Of a DNA stretch of 58,163 bases, positions 31,284 through 40,857 are shown in pieces. Within the stretch, counting starts at the first letter, position 1. Each line of letters starts with the position of its first letter. Under the pieces are notes generated by a model that saw only the letters and a list, made by a program, of their open reading frames with translations, was not told where the DNA came from and did not search any database. The position numbers were made by a program, and so were the translations under genes. Source of the DNA: Bacteroidota bacterium (lineage in GTDB: Bacteria; Bacteroidota; Bacteroidia; Flavobacteriales; Weeksellaceae); the NCBI GenBank assembly GCA_023457935.1, contig JAEXBA010000015.1:1-58163 (forward strand), read 5' to 3'.

Positions 31284-32162
31284 ATGAATCTTCAAATCCA
31301 AAACCTCTCAAAAACCTATCCCAACGGCGTACAGGCGCTTAAGAATTTAAGTCTGAATATCGGAAACGGAATGTTCGGACTTCTTGGCCCCAACGGAGCC
31401 GGAAAATCTTCATTAATGCGTACCATTGCCACACTTCAGGAAGCGGACGAGGGAAGCATTACTTTTGACGGAATTAATGTTCTGAAAGAGAAAGACGCCG
31501 TCCGCAGAATACTTGGTTATCTGCCTCAGGAATTTGGAGTTTATCCAAGAATCACAGCTGCCGAAATGCTCGATCATATTGCTCGGCTGAAAGGCATCGG
31601 GAATTCTAAGGAAAGAAAAGACACCGTAAATTATCTTCTGAATAAAGTGAATCTTTTCAACGACAGAAATAAAAACCTCGGAACCTTCAGCGGCGGTATG
31701 AAACAGCGCTTCGGAATTGCACAGGCTTTATGCGCCAATCCGAAACTGATTATTGTGGATGAACCAACTGCAGGACTGGATCCTGTCGAAAGAAACCGTT
31801 TTTACAACCTTCTGAGTGAACTGGGTGAAAATACAGTTGTAATTCTTTCCACGCATATTGTAGAAGATGTGAAAACACTTTGTAATCAGTTCGCCATCAT
31901 TAGCAAAGGCGAATTGAAAGGGCAGGGCGATCCCGAAGATGCCGTAAAACAGATGGCCGGAAAAATTTACAGCCGGCAAATCGAAAAAAGTGAGCAGGAA
32001 AATTTTGCGTCTCAGTATGAAGTGGTTTCCACGCAGATGAAAGGCGGAAAAATACAGCTGAGAATTTACAGCAACGAAAATCCTGGGAACGGATTTGAAG
32101 CTGCAGAACCCGGTCTTGAAGATTTTTACTTCCACAGAATTGCTTTCGAACAGAACTGTTAA
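31284..32162 (+). CDS. ABC transporter ATP-binding protein
   Basis: 292-residue ABC ATPase of the ABC-2 (CcmA/NatA-like) type. Walker A GPNGAGKS (35-42), Q-loop PQEFGVYP (about 83-90), signature FSGGMKQ (about 134-140), Walker B LIIVDEPTAGLDP (about 153-165), H-loop STHIVEDV (about 188-195). The C-terminal 70 residues are an extra regulatory region typical of this subfamily. The next gene (18 bases away) encodes its permease partner fused to an M1 peptidase, so this is the motor of that transporter. Substrate unknown. Confidence 0.93.
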   Translation: MNLQIQNLSKTYPNGVQALKNLSLNIGNGMFGLLGPNGAGKSSLMRTIATLQEADEGSITFDGINVLKEKDAVRRILGYLPQEFGVYPRITAAEMLDHIARLKGIGNSKERKDTVNYLLNKVNLFNDRNKNLGTFSGGMKQRFGIAQALCANPKLIIVDEPTAGLDPVERNRFYNLLSELGENTVVILSTHIVEDVKTLCNQFAIISKGELKGQGDPEDAVKQMAGKIYSRQIEKSEQENFASQYEVVSTQMKGGKIQLRIYSNENPGNGFEAAEPGLEDFYFHRIAFEQNC

Positions 32163-32180
32163 CCGTTTGATTTTTCTGTT

Positions 32181-35100
32181 ATGTTTTGGGATATTTTTAT
32201 TTTCGAACTGAAATACCGGCTGAAGAGACCTGCAACCTGGATTTATTTTTTCCTTTTTTTCCTGCTGATGTTTCTGTCTTATTCCACGGGAAATACTCCT
32301 GCTCCGGAGAAAGTGATGCACGATGGTCCGTACGAAATGATGATGACCAATATTTTTTTCGGTATGGTTTTTATGTTGGTAACGGCTGCAGTAATGGGTG
32401 TTCCGCTTTACCGGGATTTGGATTATGGAACACGAAACTATCTGTTTTCCTATCCGATTAAAGAAAGAAACTATTTCTGGGGAAGGTTTTGGGGTTCATT
32501 TTTTACAGTAGTTTTTATCGGTTTCAGCGTTGTTGTTGGCGGCTATTTGGGAACAAAGGCAGCACCGCTGATCGGCGTGGAACCTGCCGACAGATATGCG
32601 AATTCCGGGTTGTTGATGTGGATTAAGTCGTATTTTTTATACGCAGTTCCGAACCTTTTCATCAGTTCAGCACTCTTTTTCTCGCTTGTTTCGCTTACAA
32701 AAAATCAGAAAGTGATTTATGCGAGCGGAATTACCTTATTTATTCTTTATCTCATCACAGCAGTCATGTTGCAGGATATTGAAAATCAAAATCTTATACA
32801 GTATATCGACGGTTTCGGGATGATTTTGGTGAGTAAATTAACGCGCTACTGGACGCCATACGAAAGAAATACACTGAGTCTTCCTTTTACCGGCGAATAT
32901 CTGTTCAACCGTATTATTTTTATCGGACTTACAGTTTCGGTACTTATTTTTGCCTTTCTGAAGTTCAGGTTCAGTACTTTCCAGATTCGTCTTTCTTCAA
33001 AAAAACTAAAAAAACTGCAGAATCAGGAATTGGTTGTTGAAACTTTGCCCGTAGTAAATGTTTCCCACAAGAAAGAAAATCAGCGAAACATCTTCTGGAA
33101 TCTTGTTAAAATTGAATTTCTGAATGTTGTCCGCGATAATTATTTCAGAATTATTCTTCTGGCGGCAGTTGCATTCCTCATTATAGATTTTCTGTTCGGT
33201 TTTTCGCAGTACAGCGTTAAAAACTATCCAATAACCGCTCAGCTCGTCGAACTGAAAAACTGGGATTATACCTTCTTTATTTATATTATTCTGATTTTTT
33301 TTGCAGGGGAAACCATTCACCGCGAAAAAACATACAAATTCAACATTATTAATGATGCGCTTCCAGTGAGTAACCGCACGCTGATTTTCAGCAAGCTGTT
33401 CGGAATGGCCGGAATTGCCTTTATTCTGGCTCTTCTACCGGTTGTGATTACAATGATTTACCAGACATTGAAAGGGCATTTTGATTATGATCTGGATATC
33501 TGGTTTGTTGAAGTTTTCCTGATTTCATTTCCGGGTTCAGTTATTATGATGCTGCTTGCTTTTGCTGTCCATTTGCTGATCAATAATAAATGGGCGGCGC
33601 ACGGTGTTACGGTCGGAATTTATCTTCTGATGTGGATTTTGCGAAGGTATGCAGAAATGGATTTTAATATGCTGTTCTATTCCTACACGCCGGAATACAA
33701 ATGGAGCGAAATGAACGGCATCGGGCATTTTGTGCAGCCGCTGGCTTGGTTCAATTTTTACTGGCTCATGTGCGGATTGCTTCTGCTGTTGATTGGAACA
33801 CTGTTTTTTGTGCGTGGAATTCCGGGAAGCTGGAAGGAGAGAATCAAAGTGGCGCGCCACAGATTCAGCGGTAAAATGAAAATTACTGCATTGGTCTTGC
33901 TGATTGCTTTTTTGGGTTCCGGTGCGTTTATTTATTACAACACCAATATTCTGAACACCTACACCACAATTAAAGAGGGAAGGGAAAGACAGGTTCTTTA
34001 TGAAAAAACACTGAAGAAATATGAAGGTGCGGCTCAGCCAAGAGTTACGGAACTGGTGTTCAACAGTGATATTTTTCCTGAGGAAAGAAGAGTGAAATCC
34101 AAAGCGTTCTGGAAAGTGGTGAACAAAACTGATGAAGTCATCCGGGAACTTTATCTGAGTGGCGCCAATAATCTTGATTTTTCAATTAAATATAACGGGA
34201 AAGCCATTCCGTTCACAGTTCCTCTTGAGTATAAAAAAAGCATTTTCACTTTTTTCAAGAAAGAAAAAGAAGTAGAGAATTTCAAAATCTATCAGCTGGA
34301 TCAACCCATGAAACCGGGAGATTCAGCAATCATAGAAATTGATGCACAAAAGGCCTACAAAGGATTTCCGAACAAAGGAATGGGAAGAGATATCGTCTAC
34401 AACGGAACTTTCCTTCTTTACGATGAATCCTTGCCGGAAATTGGATACAACAACAGAGCCGAACTGGAAAGCGATAAATACAGAAAGAAATACGGGCTGA
34501 AAGAAAAAGTGGATGACTTACCACCTGCAACCGATGAGAAAGCCAGAAATACACAGCAATTCGTGCCTTTTGCAGATTATGTAAAATACAGATCTACTGT
34601 GAGTACCTCTGCTGATCAGATTGCGGTAAGTCCAGGCTATCTTAAGAAAACCTGGGAAAAAGACGGCAGAAGATATTTTGAGTATGTGCAGGACGAACCT
34701 ATGCTTAATTTCTTCACAGTGGTTTCAGCGAAATACGATGTTCTCAGAGATAAAGTAAAAACTCCCGACGGAAGAGAGGTTAATATTGAGATTTATCATC
34801 ACAAAGATCACAACCGAAATCTCGACCGTTTTGTGGCTTCGTATAAAGACGGATTGCAGCTGTTCTCAAAATGGTACGGTCCGTTCCAGTACAGGCAAAT
34901 GCGTCTGCTTGAGTTTCCGCGATATGAAGGATTTGCACAGAGTTTTGCAAATACGGTTCCGTTTTCTGAAGATATAGGCTGGGTTGCCGATTTCAGGGAT
35001 CCGAACAGCTTTGATTACGGATATTATGTCGCTGGCCACGAACTCGCGCATCAGTGGTTTGGACATCAGGTAACGCCAAGCAACACTTTGGGTGCTAATA

Positions 35101-35822
35101 TGATTTCTGAATCTCTGGCGGAATATTTGGCGCTTCAGCTTGCCGAGCATAAATATGGAATGGACAATATGAAAAGATTTCTAAAGAATGAACTTGACCG
35201 TTATTTAACCGGCCGAAGCAGTGAAACAAAGTTTGAAAGAACGCTGATTGATGCCAATAAGCCCTACATCTGGTATCAGAAAGGCAGTTTGGCTTTATAC
35301 GGTTTGCAGGATCTGATTGGTGAAGAAAATATGGTGAAAGGCATTCGCGCATTTCGCGATCAGTTTGCAGATAAATATGAAGGGCCTTATGCTACAAGCC
35401 ATGATTTATATCGGCATTTGGATGCCGTAACTCCGCAACAATACAAATATTTCCTTGAAGACAGCTGGAAGAGAATTACACTTTATGAAAACAAAGCCGT
35501 TTCCGCAACTGCAAGGAAACTTCCGGACGGAACTTCTGAGGTTACCATAAAAGTGAACGCTGCAAAAAAATATTCCGACAAAACAGGGAAGGAAACCGAT
35601 GCACCGATGAATGATTTTGTGGATATCGGAATTTTTGCAGAAGAAACCACCGATAAAGCAGGACGCAGAAAAACAAATCCGCTGTACCTGAAAAAACATC
35701 AGCTGAAAGCAGGAAAACACATCTTAAAAATCATTGTGAAAGGAACACCGGTAAAAGCAGGAATTGATCCGTATAACAAACTGATTGACAGGATTCCGGA
35801 TGATAATTTGGTGGATTTGTAA
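32181..35822 (+). CDS. Fusion: ABC-2 permease plus M1 family aminopeptidase-like domain
   Basis: 1213-residue membrane protein of a Bacteroidota-typical fusion. The first 550 residues have about 12 membrane helices in two groups (20-270 and 305-560), the ABC-2 permease part. A further helix near 565-590 leads to a periplasmic domain whose second half is an M1 peptidase: HELAHQWFG (His953, Glu954, His957) with the third zinc ligand Glu977 in ISESLAEY. Here the spacing is HExxH-x19-E, one longer than x18 in classical M1 enzymes, and the GxMEN exopeptidase motif is replaced by YEGFAQS; zinc binding is expected, but peptide specificity differs. Known from related genomes as 'permease/M1 aminopeptidase'. 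Partner of the ATPase just upstream; possibly couples peptide cleavage with transport. Confidence 0.9.
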   Translation: MFWDIFIFELKYRLKRPATWIYFFLFFLLMFLSYSTGNTPAPEKVMHDGPYEMMMTNIFFGMVFMLVTAAVMGVPLYRDLDYGTRNYLFSYPIKERNYFWGRFWGSFFTVVFIGFSVVVGGYLGTKAAPLIGVEPADRYANSGLLMWIKSYFLYAVPNLFISSALFFSLVSLTKNQKVIYASGITLFILYLITAVMLQDIENQNLIQYIDGFGMILVSKLTRYWTPYERNTLSLPFTGEYLFNRIIFIGLTVSVLIFAFLKFRFSTFQIRLSSKKLKKLQNQELVVETLPVVNVSHKKENQRNIFWNLVKIEFLNVVRDNYFRIILLAAVAFLIIDFLFGFSQYSVKNYPITAQLVELKNWDYTFFIYIILIFFAGETIHREKTYKFNIINDALPVSNRTLIFSKLFGMAGIAFILALLPVVITMIYQTLKGHFDYDLDIWFVEVFLISFPGSVIMMLLAFAVHLLINNKWAAHGVTVGIYLLMWILRRYAEMDFNMLFYSYTPEYKWSEMNGIGHFVQPLAWFNFYWLMCGLLLLLIGTLFFVRGIPGSWKERIKVARHRFSGKMKITALVLLIAFLGSGAFIYYNTNILNTYTTIKEGRERQVLYEKTLKKYEGAAQPRVTELVFNSDIFPEERRVKSKAFWKVVNKTDEVIRELYLSGANNLDFSIKYNGKAIPFTVPLEYKKSIFTFFKKEKEVENFKIYQLDQPMKPGDSAIIEIDAQKAYKGFPNKGMGRDIVYNGTFLLYDESLPEIGYNNRAELESDKYRKKYGLKEKVDDLPPATDEKARNTQQFVPFADYVKYRSTVSTSADQIAVSPGYLKKTWEKDGRRYFEYVQDEPMLNFFTVVSAKYDVLRDKVKTPDGREVNIEIYHHKDHNRNLDRFVASYKDGLQLFSKWYGPFQYRQMRLLEFPRYEGFAQSFANTVPFSEDIGWVADFRDPNSFDYGYYVAGHELAHQWFGHQVTPSNTLGANMISESLAEYLALQLAEHKYGMDNMKRFLKNELDRYLTGRSSETKFERTLIDANKPYIWYQKGSLALYGLQDLIGEENMVKGIRAFRDQFADKYEGPYATSHDLYRHLDAVTPQQYKYFLEDSWKRITLYENKAVSATARKLPDGTSEVTIKVNAAKKYSDKTGKETDAPMNDFVDIGIFAEETTDKAGRRKTNPLYLKKHQLKAGKHILKIIVKGTPVKAGIDPYNKLIDRIPDDNLVDL

Positions 35823-35856
35823 TTCAAAATCATCTAAATTAATTAAGATGAACAAT

Positions 35857-35890
35857 AAAAAATCCGCAGAACACAATCTGCGGATTTTTT
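35857..35890. terminator. Strong bidirectional terminator
   Basis: 11-bp stem AAATCCGCAGA / TCTGCGGATTT with a 6-base loop, flanked by A and T runs; between the convergent permease-peptidase and S46 genes. Confidence 0.88.
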
Positions 35891-35922
35891 CAGTCTTGAT
35901 TCTCGGCTCTCGGCTCTTGAAT

Positions 35923-38046
35923 CTATTTCACAATTTTCATTTCATCAATCAGCCATTTTGCATTGGCAAATTTGTCGACGATGAACAGAATGTATTTCGT
36001 ATCAACCATGATGTTTCTGGAGAATCTAGGATCGAAATTGATGTCGCTCATCGTTCCTTCCCACTGTCTGTCGAAGTTCAGTCCGATGAGGTTTCCGTAA
36101 GCATCAAGCGCCGGAGAACCAGAATTTCCACCGGTTGTATGATTGGTTGCTGTGAAATTCACCGGAACATCTCCGTTGGAGTTTTTGTAGATTCCGTAAT
36201 CTTTGGCGTTGTAAAGATCGATTAGTTTTTTCGGAACATCAAACTCATAATCTCCCGGAACATATTTTTCCATCACTCCGGAAAGGTGAGTCTGATAACC
36301 GTAGTACAAAGCATCCTTCGGGTTTGAACCTGCCACTTTTCCGTAGGTTACACGAAGCGTTGAATTGGCATCCGGAAAGAATTTGCGGTCTTTGTCCGTT
36401 GCCATTTGCTGTGCCATATACGTTTTCTGATTCTCGTCAATCTGTGATTGCAGTGAAGAATATTTGCTTTCTGTTGTTTTGAAATAATGTTCACGGAACT
36501 CTGCGAAAAGTTTCAGCAAAGGATCGTTTTTCAGATTCTGAGCAAGCGCATTCTGATCAGCAAAAACCTTATCGATGTCCGAATAAACCGTCGCTCCGTT
36601 CAGATTTCCTCTTCCTGTAATGACTGAATTTTTCGACATATTCTCGATAGTCTGCAGCGCTAAAGCTTCATTTTTATACTGTGAAAAACCGGCCGGAATA
36701 AACTGATCCGGATTTTTGTTCACGTAAAGCGAAAGCAGTTTTCCGGTAACAACCGCATCCAGCGTTCCATCGTAGTTTTTGTAGAATCCCGCAAGTCGGT
36801 TTTTGAATGCATCCAAAGTTTTGGCATCCATTTTTCCTGCATCAATCGCCTGAACCAAATTATAGTATTGGTTTGCAAGCGTGAAAGTTTCCGCATTTCT
36901 CACCGTTTCGCTGTAGTAAGAACGGTTCAGCGCATAAGGCGCCTGTTCGTTGTACAGTCGGTTCAGATTGTCCAAAGTGGTTTTTACAGCCGGATTTTTG
37001 GAAACGAGCATTGCTTCATACTGTTTCTTTTTACCGACAGCGTTGGATTTTTGTAAACCTTCCACTTCGCCTTTCCATTTTTTCCAGTAATTGGCTACCG
37101 AAGCGTATTTCGAAGCGTATTTAATTCTTGTTGCGGCATCTGCCCGCATTTTTTCGTCAAGGGTTTTTAAAGCTACTTCACGGATTCCGATCATTGCCGG
37201 ATCCGTTTCAGTCATGATTTTTTCAACCGCTATGGAAGGAAGATATTCCTGTGTTCTTCCCGGAAAACCAAATACGAAAGTGAAATCTCCTTCTTTCTTT
37301 TCCTTAATGGAAACGGGAAGTGAATATTTTGGTTTGAACGGAATGTTGTCTTTTGAATATTCTGCCGGTTTATTGTTTTTATCCGCATAAATTCTAAACA
37401 TCGCAAAATCTCCGGTGTGACGCGGAAAAACCCAGTTATCCGTATCTGAACCGAATTTCCCGATAGAACTTGGCGGCGCACCAACCAAACGAACATCTTT
37501 GTAAGTTTCAATGACGTACGCGTAATATTTGTTGCCGTAATACATCGGTTTGATGGAAACTTTCTGATACTGATCGGTTTTGAAAGACTTGGAAACCGCA
37601 TCAATATTGGCTTTAATCTGAGCATCGGTTAAATTCTGAGCAGTAAGAACCTGAGAAGTAACATCTTTGATGTCCACAATGAAATCAACCGTAACTCCCG
37701 GATTCGGTAATTCTTCGCCCATGTTTTTCGCCCAGAAACCGTTTGTCAAAAGATCGTTTTCAACAGTAGAGTGGCTCTGAATATTGTCGTAACCGCAATG
37801 GTGATTCGTCAATAAAAGTCCTTTCGGGGAAATAATTTCCGCAGTACAGCCACCGTCAAACTGTACAACGGCATCTTTAATGGAAGGTTTTGAAGGATCG
37901 AAAATTTGCTTGGCTGAAATCTTCATGCCCATTTCCTTCATTTCTTTTTCGTTCACTTCAGTCGGAATCCACATTCCGCCATACTGTTGCCCGAATGCAA
38001 AAATCGAATTCAGGAATAAACCTGCTATAAGGATTTGTTTCTTCAT
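35923..38046 (-). CDS. S46 family dipeptidyl-peptidase, DPP11-like
   Basis: 707-residue exported serine peptidase of family S46 (DPP7/DPP11), which removes N-terminal dipeptides in the periplasm. Signal peptide 1-19 (ends FAFGQ). Catalytic His83 (TNHHCGYDN) and Ser642 (GGNSGSP); the catalytic Asp lies between them. Arg660 (NFDRQWEG) is exactly 18 residues after the catalytic Ser, as for Ser655/Arg673 in Porphyromonas DPP11, where this Arg selects acidic P1 residues (Asp/Glu); in DPP7 the position is Gly. A DPP11-like specificity is therefore inferred. An inverted repeat of 9+9 bases lies in its upstream region. It is transcribed alone. Confidence 0.92.
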   Translation of the reverse strand: MKKQILIAGLFLNSIFAFGQQYGGMWIPTEVNEKEMKEMGMKISAKQIFDPSKPSIKDAVVQFDGGCTAEIISPKGLLLTNHHCGYDNIQSHSTVENDLLTNGFWAKNMGEELPNPGVTVDFIVDIKDVTSQVLTAQNLTDAQIKANIDAVSKSFKTDQYQKVSIKPMYYGNKYYAYVIETYKDVRLVGAPPSSIGKFGSDTDNWVFPRHTGDFAMFRIYADKNNKPAEYSKDNIPFKPKYSLPVSIKEKKEGDFTFVFGFPGRTQEYLPSIAVEKIMTETDPAMIGIREVALKTLDEKMRADAATRIKYASKYASVANYWKKWKGEVEGLQKSNAVGKKKQYEAMLVSKNPAVKTTLDNLNRLYNEQAPYALNRSYYSETVRNAETFTLANQYYNLVQAIDAGKMDAKTLDAFKNRLAGFYKNYDGTLDAVVTGKLLSLYVNKNPDQFIPAGFSQYKNEALALQTIENMSKNSVITGRGNLNGATVYSDIDKVFADQNALAQNLKNDPLLKLFAEFREHYFKTTESKYSSLQSQIDENQKTYMAQQMATDKDRKFFPDANSTLRVTYGKVAGSNPKDALYYGYQTHLSGVMEKYVPGDYEFDVPKKLIDLYNAKDYGIYKNSNGDVPVNFTATNHTTGGNSGSPALDAYGNLIGLNFDRQWEGTMSDINFDPRFSRNIMVDTKYILFIVDKFANAKWLIDEMKIVK

Positions 38047-38080
38047 TGAATAAATTTTGCCTAAAAATACGGAATTTGAA

Positions 38081-38111
38081 GCAAACCGGGAAGACGAAAA
38101 ATCCGGTTTGC
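38081..38111. repeat. 9-bp inverted repeat upstream of the S46 gene
   Basis: GCAAACCGG and CCGGTTTGC separated by 13 bases, between the S46 start (38046) and the DUF4298-like stop (38163). No T run follows on either strand, so it is not a typical terminator. Confidence 0.6.
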
Positions 38112-38162
38112 CTAAATGAAAATTAGATCTGAATTTTATTGAGTCGCTAAAGTATTTCTGAT

Positions 38163-38444
38163 TTAAATAATTGCTGCTGCTGTTTTGATGAGGTTTCTGG
38201 CTTCCATGTCACAATCCACCAAAGCATTCCACAGCGAATCCTGATTCAGAATCTCAAAGTTTTCTTCTGAAAATTGGTCTGAACTTTCGTAATATTCCAT
38301 CCACTTTTCTTCGTAGAACTGCTCCAGCTTTTGTTTCTTTTCGTTGATTTCTTTCAGCTTTTGGTTGAACGATTCCATCTCTTCAATATCATTTTCGAGA
38401 GATTTCATCAGTGCGTTCATTTCAAGAATTTCGTCTTTTTTCAT
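38163..38444 (-). CDS. DUF4298-like small coiled-coil protein
   Basis: 93-residue protein, largely helical: the first 50 residues are a coiled coil of Glu/Lys heptads (MKSLENDIEEMESFNQKLKE), then a short conserved part (KLEQFYEEKWMEYYESSDQ and NQDSLWNALVDCDMEARNLIK) resembling the DUF4298 family. Function unknown. It overlaps the preceding TfoX-type gene by one base (TAATG), so the two are translationally coupled. Confidence 0.62.
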   Translation of the reverse strand: MKKDEILEMNALMKSLENDIEEMESFNQKLKEINEKKQKLEQFYEEKWMEYYESSDQFSEENFEILNQDSLWNALVDCDMEARNLIKTAAAII

Positions 38445-38758
38445 TACTTTTTCTTTTTGTTGGGTGCAAGTTTTGCCACTTCGGAACAGGAGAGTTCTGC
38501 AAATTTTTTCCAGTCGTCTTTCTGTGAGAATGCGATTTCATACCAACCTTTCATCGGACGGTTTTCCATCGGTGTAAAAACCGGAAAATCTACTTTTTCA
38601 GCCATTTCTTCCGGAATTTTCACGAGTAAAGTTTCGTCTTTCAGCATCATTCCGGCTTTTCCGTTCGGCATTTTAGCGCAGAGTGTACCGAACATTTTTC
38701 CGGGAACTGCACCGGGAATTTCGCTCAACAAATAATTGAAATATTGTTCTGCATTCAT
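38444..38758 (-). CDS. TfoX/Sxy N-terminal-domain protein
   Basis: 104-residue protein with a TfoX/Sxy N-terminal domain: PGAVPGKMFGTLCAKMPNG (about 15-33), GMMLKDETLLVKIPE (about 36-50) and MKGWYEIAF. It lacks the C-terminal domain of TfoX, the competence regulator of Gammaproteobacteria; in other phyla this short form has no demonstrated competence role. It is the first gene of a two-gene operon with the DUF4298-like protein. A TAATTTTG -7 box lies 34 bases upstream. Confidence 0.8.
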   Translation of the reverse strand: MNAEQYFNYLLSEIPGAVPGKMFGTLCAKMPNGKAGMMLKDETLLVKIPEEMAEKVDFPVFTPMENRPMKGWYEIAFSQKDDWKKFAELSCSEVAKLAPNKKKK

Positions 38759-38792
38759 AATATTAACCGTGTTTTATCGAAGTTAAGTATTG

Positions 38793-38800
38793 CAAAATTA
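38793..38800 (-). promoter_or_regulatory. -7 box (TAATTTTG) for the TfoX-DUF4298 operon
   Basis: Reads TAATTTTG on the minus strand, 34 bases before the ATG at 38758; no clear -33. Confidence 0.45.
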
Positions 38801-38822
38801 CCTCATTACCTAATTATCACAT

Positions 38823-40811
38823 TCAGGAATTAAACTTCATATTCTGAATTCTCACGGCATTCAGAACCGCTAAAAGTGCAACACCTACATCCGCAAAAAC
38901 TGCTTCCCACATTGTCGCCAAGCCACCTGCGCCGAGAATCAGGACAACTGCTTTTACGCCAAATGCAAGAATGATATTTTGCCACACAATTTTTTTCGTT
39001 TCTTTCCCAATCTTAATCGCCATCGGGATTTTCGAAGGTTTGTCATCCTGAATGACAACGTCCGCTGTTTCAATCGTCGCATCACTTCCCAAACCGCCCA
39101 TCGCAATTCCGACGTCGCTTAAAGCCACGACAGGAGCGTCATTGACGCCATCGCCGACGAAAGCAACGGTTTTATTTTTTGCATTGAGGTCCTTTACTTT
39201 ATTGACCTTATCTTCCGGAAGCAGATCGCCAAAATAATTCTGAATCCCGATTTTCTGTGCTACTTCCTGAACAACAGAAGATTTGTCGCCGCTTAACATG
39301 GTAGTTTTTACGCCAAGATTTTTGAGTTTCTGAACCGTTTCTGCAGCATCGGATTTTATTTCATCTGAAATCGTGAGATAACCGGCAAATTTTTTATCAA
39401 ATGCAACGGCAATCAGCGTTTCGGAAACGTTTTGGTGACTGATGTTATGCTGAATTCCGAATTTCTCCATCAGTTTGAAATTTCCGGCGAGAATTTCCTT
39501 TCCGTCAATCGTTCCTTTCAAACCGTGGCCGGCAATTTCTTGTACATCTTCCAATTGAATTGTGTGATCAACTTCTCCGACAAATTCATGAACAGCACTT
39601 GCAATGGGATGTGTGGATTTGCTTTCCAGCAGATTTAAATATTTCAGGATTTTATCTCTGCTGAAATTCTCTTCAATAAAAACTTCCTGAACTTTGAAAA
39701 CGCCTTCGGTCATCGTTCCCGTTTTGTCCATCACAACGTTTTTGATATTGGCTAAAACGTCCAGAAAATTACTTCCTTTAATCAGAATTCCGTTACGACT
39801 TCCCGCTCCGATTCCGCCAAAATAACCCAACGGAATGGAAATCACCAAAGCACACGGACAGGAAATCACCAGAAAAATCAACGCGCGGTAAAGCCAGTCT
39901 CTGAAAATATAATGTTCCACAAAAAAGTAGGGCAGAAGCGCAATCGCAATGGCGAGAAAAACCACAATCGGCGTGTAAATTTTTGCAAATTTGCGGATGA
40001 AAAGTTCTGTTGGTGCTTTCTGTGAAGTTGCATTCTGAACCAGTTCAAGAATTTTTGAAAGCTTCGAATCTTTATATTCGGTATTGATTTTTACCTGTGA
40101 AACTATATTCAGATTAATCATTCCGGCCAAAACCAAATCACCTTTTTTCTTCGTGTCGGGTTTGCTTTCGCCGGTTAAAGCTGCAGTGTTGAAAGAAGAA
40201 GTTTCAGATAAAAGTTCGCCGTCTAAAGCCAGTTTTTCGCCGTGTTTCAGCTGAATAATCTGTCCGATTTGAGCGGTTTCTGCTTTGATAATTTTCGGTT
40301 GATTATTTTCAAGTACCGTCACTTCATCGGGACGCTGATCAAGCAGCGATTTAATGTTTTTCTGCGCCTTGTTTACCGCCAAAGTCTGAAAAACTTCACC
40401 AACGGAATAAAAAAGCATCACCGCAACACCTTCCGGATATTCACCAATCGCAAAAGCTCCTACCGTCGCAATGGTCATCAAAAGAAATTCAGAAAAAAAA
40501 TCGCTGTAACGGATGCTTTGATACGCTTCCTTCATCACCGGAAAACCAACCGGAATATAAGCGGCGACGTACCAAACTATGCGAATCCATCCGGAAAACC
40601 AATCCGGTTTCAACCAGAAATCCATTGCAAGTCCGGAAATCAGAAGGATAAAAGAAATAAGGGAAGGAAGAAAAAGCTGCAGTGCGGATTTTCCTTCAAT
40701 ATCATGGGAATGATCGTGGTCGTGACTGTGATCATGAACGTGATCATGACTGTGATGATTCTCTAATTTTTTATCCTGATTTTGATCGTTTGAACAACAT
40801 TCTTTCGACAT
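38823..40811 (-). CDS. Heavy-metal P-type ATPase, zinc/cadmium exporter type
   Basis: 662-residue inner-membrane P1B-type ATPase that exports metal ions. Seen: an N-terminal His-rich sensor stretch (residues 19-37, alternating His and Asp) instead of a GxxCxxC metal-binding domain; TGES (213-216); the metal-site CPC (318-320); phosphorylation motif DKTGT (Asp362); GDGVNDAPV; and in the last helices FGVKAVVLIL and FADVGVALLAVLNA, the Lys and Asp characteristic of Zn/Cd/Pb exporters of the ZntA group. Copper exporters lack these. ATG 40811 (MSKECC) is used; an in-frame TTG 18 bases earlier is rejected because it falls in the -7 region. A probable metalloregulator operator overlaps the promoter, and the regulator gene is directly upstream. 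Confidence 0.93.
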   Translation of the reverse strand: MSKECCSNDQNQDKKLENHHSHDHVHDHSHDHDHSHDIEGKSALQLFLPSLISFILLISGLAMDFWLKPDWFSGWIRIVWYVAAYIPVGFPVMKEAYQSIRYSDFFSEFLLMTIATVGAFAIGEYPEGVAVMLFYSVGEVFQTLAVNKAQKNIKSLLDQRPDEVTVLENNQPKIIKAETAQIGQIIQLKHGEKLALDGELLSETSSFNTAALTGESKPDTKKKGDLVLAGMINLNIVSQVKINTEYKDSKLSKILELVQNATSQKAPTELFIRKFAKIYTPIVVFLAIAIALLPYFFVEHYIFRDWLYRALIFLVISCPCALVISIPLGYFGGIGAGSRNGILIKGSNFLDVLANIKNVVMDKTGTMTEGVFKVQEVFIEENFSRDKILKYLNLLESKSTHPIASAVHEFVGEVDHTIQLEDVQEIAGHGLKGTIDGKEILAGNFKLMEKFGIQHNISHQNVSETLIAVAFDKKFAGYLTISDEIKSDAAETVQKLKNLGVKTTMLSGDKSSVVQEVAQKIGIQNYFGDLLPEDKVNKVKDLNAKNKTVAFVGDGVNDAPVVALSDVGIAMGGLGSDATIETADVVIQDDKPSKIPMAIKIGKETKKIVWQNIILAFGVKAVVLILGAGGLATMWEAVFADVGVALLAVLNAVRIQNMKFNS

Positions 40812-40826
40812 ACTCCATTTTTCAGA

Positions 40827-40857
40827 CAAATTTAAAGGTCAAATCCGTGCAACACAA
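40827..40857 (-). promoter_or_regulatory. Promoter of the P-type ATPase gene
   Basis: Minus strand: TTG (40855-40857), 20-base spacer, TAAATTTG (40827-40834), 15 bases before the ATG at 40811. The -33 lies inside the inverted repeat at 40848-40862. Confidence 0.65.

Noticed and set aside
38823..40811. Copper-exporting P-type ATPase
   Set aside because: The CPC motif is shared, but the Lys and Asp of the last helices and the absence of GxxCxxC domains point to the Zn/Cd group.
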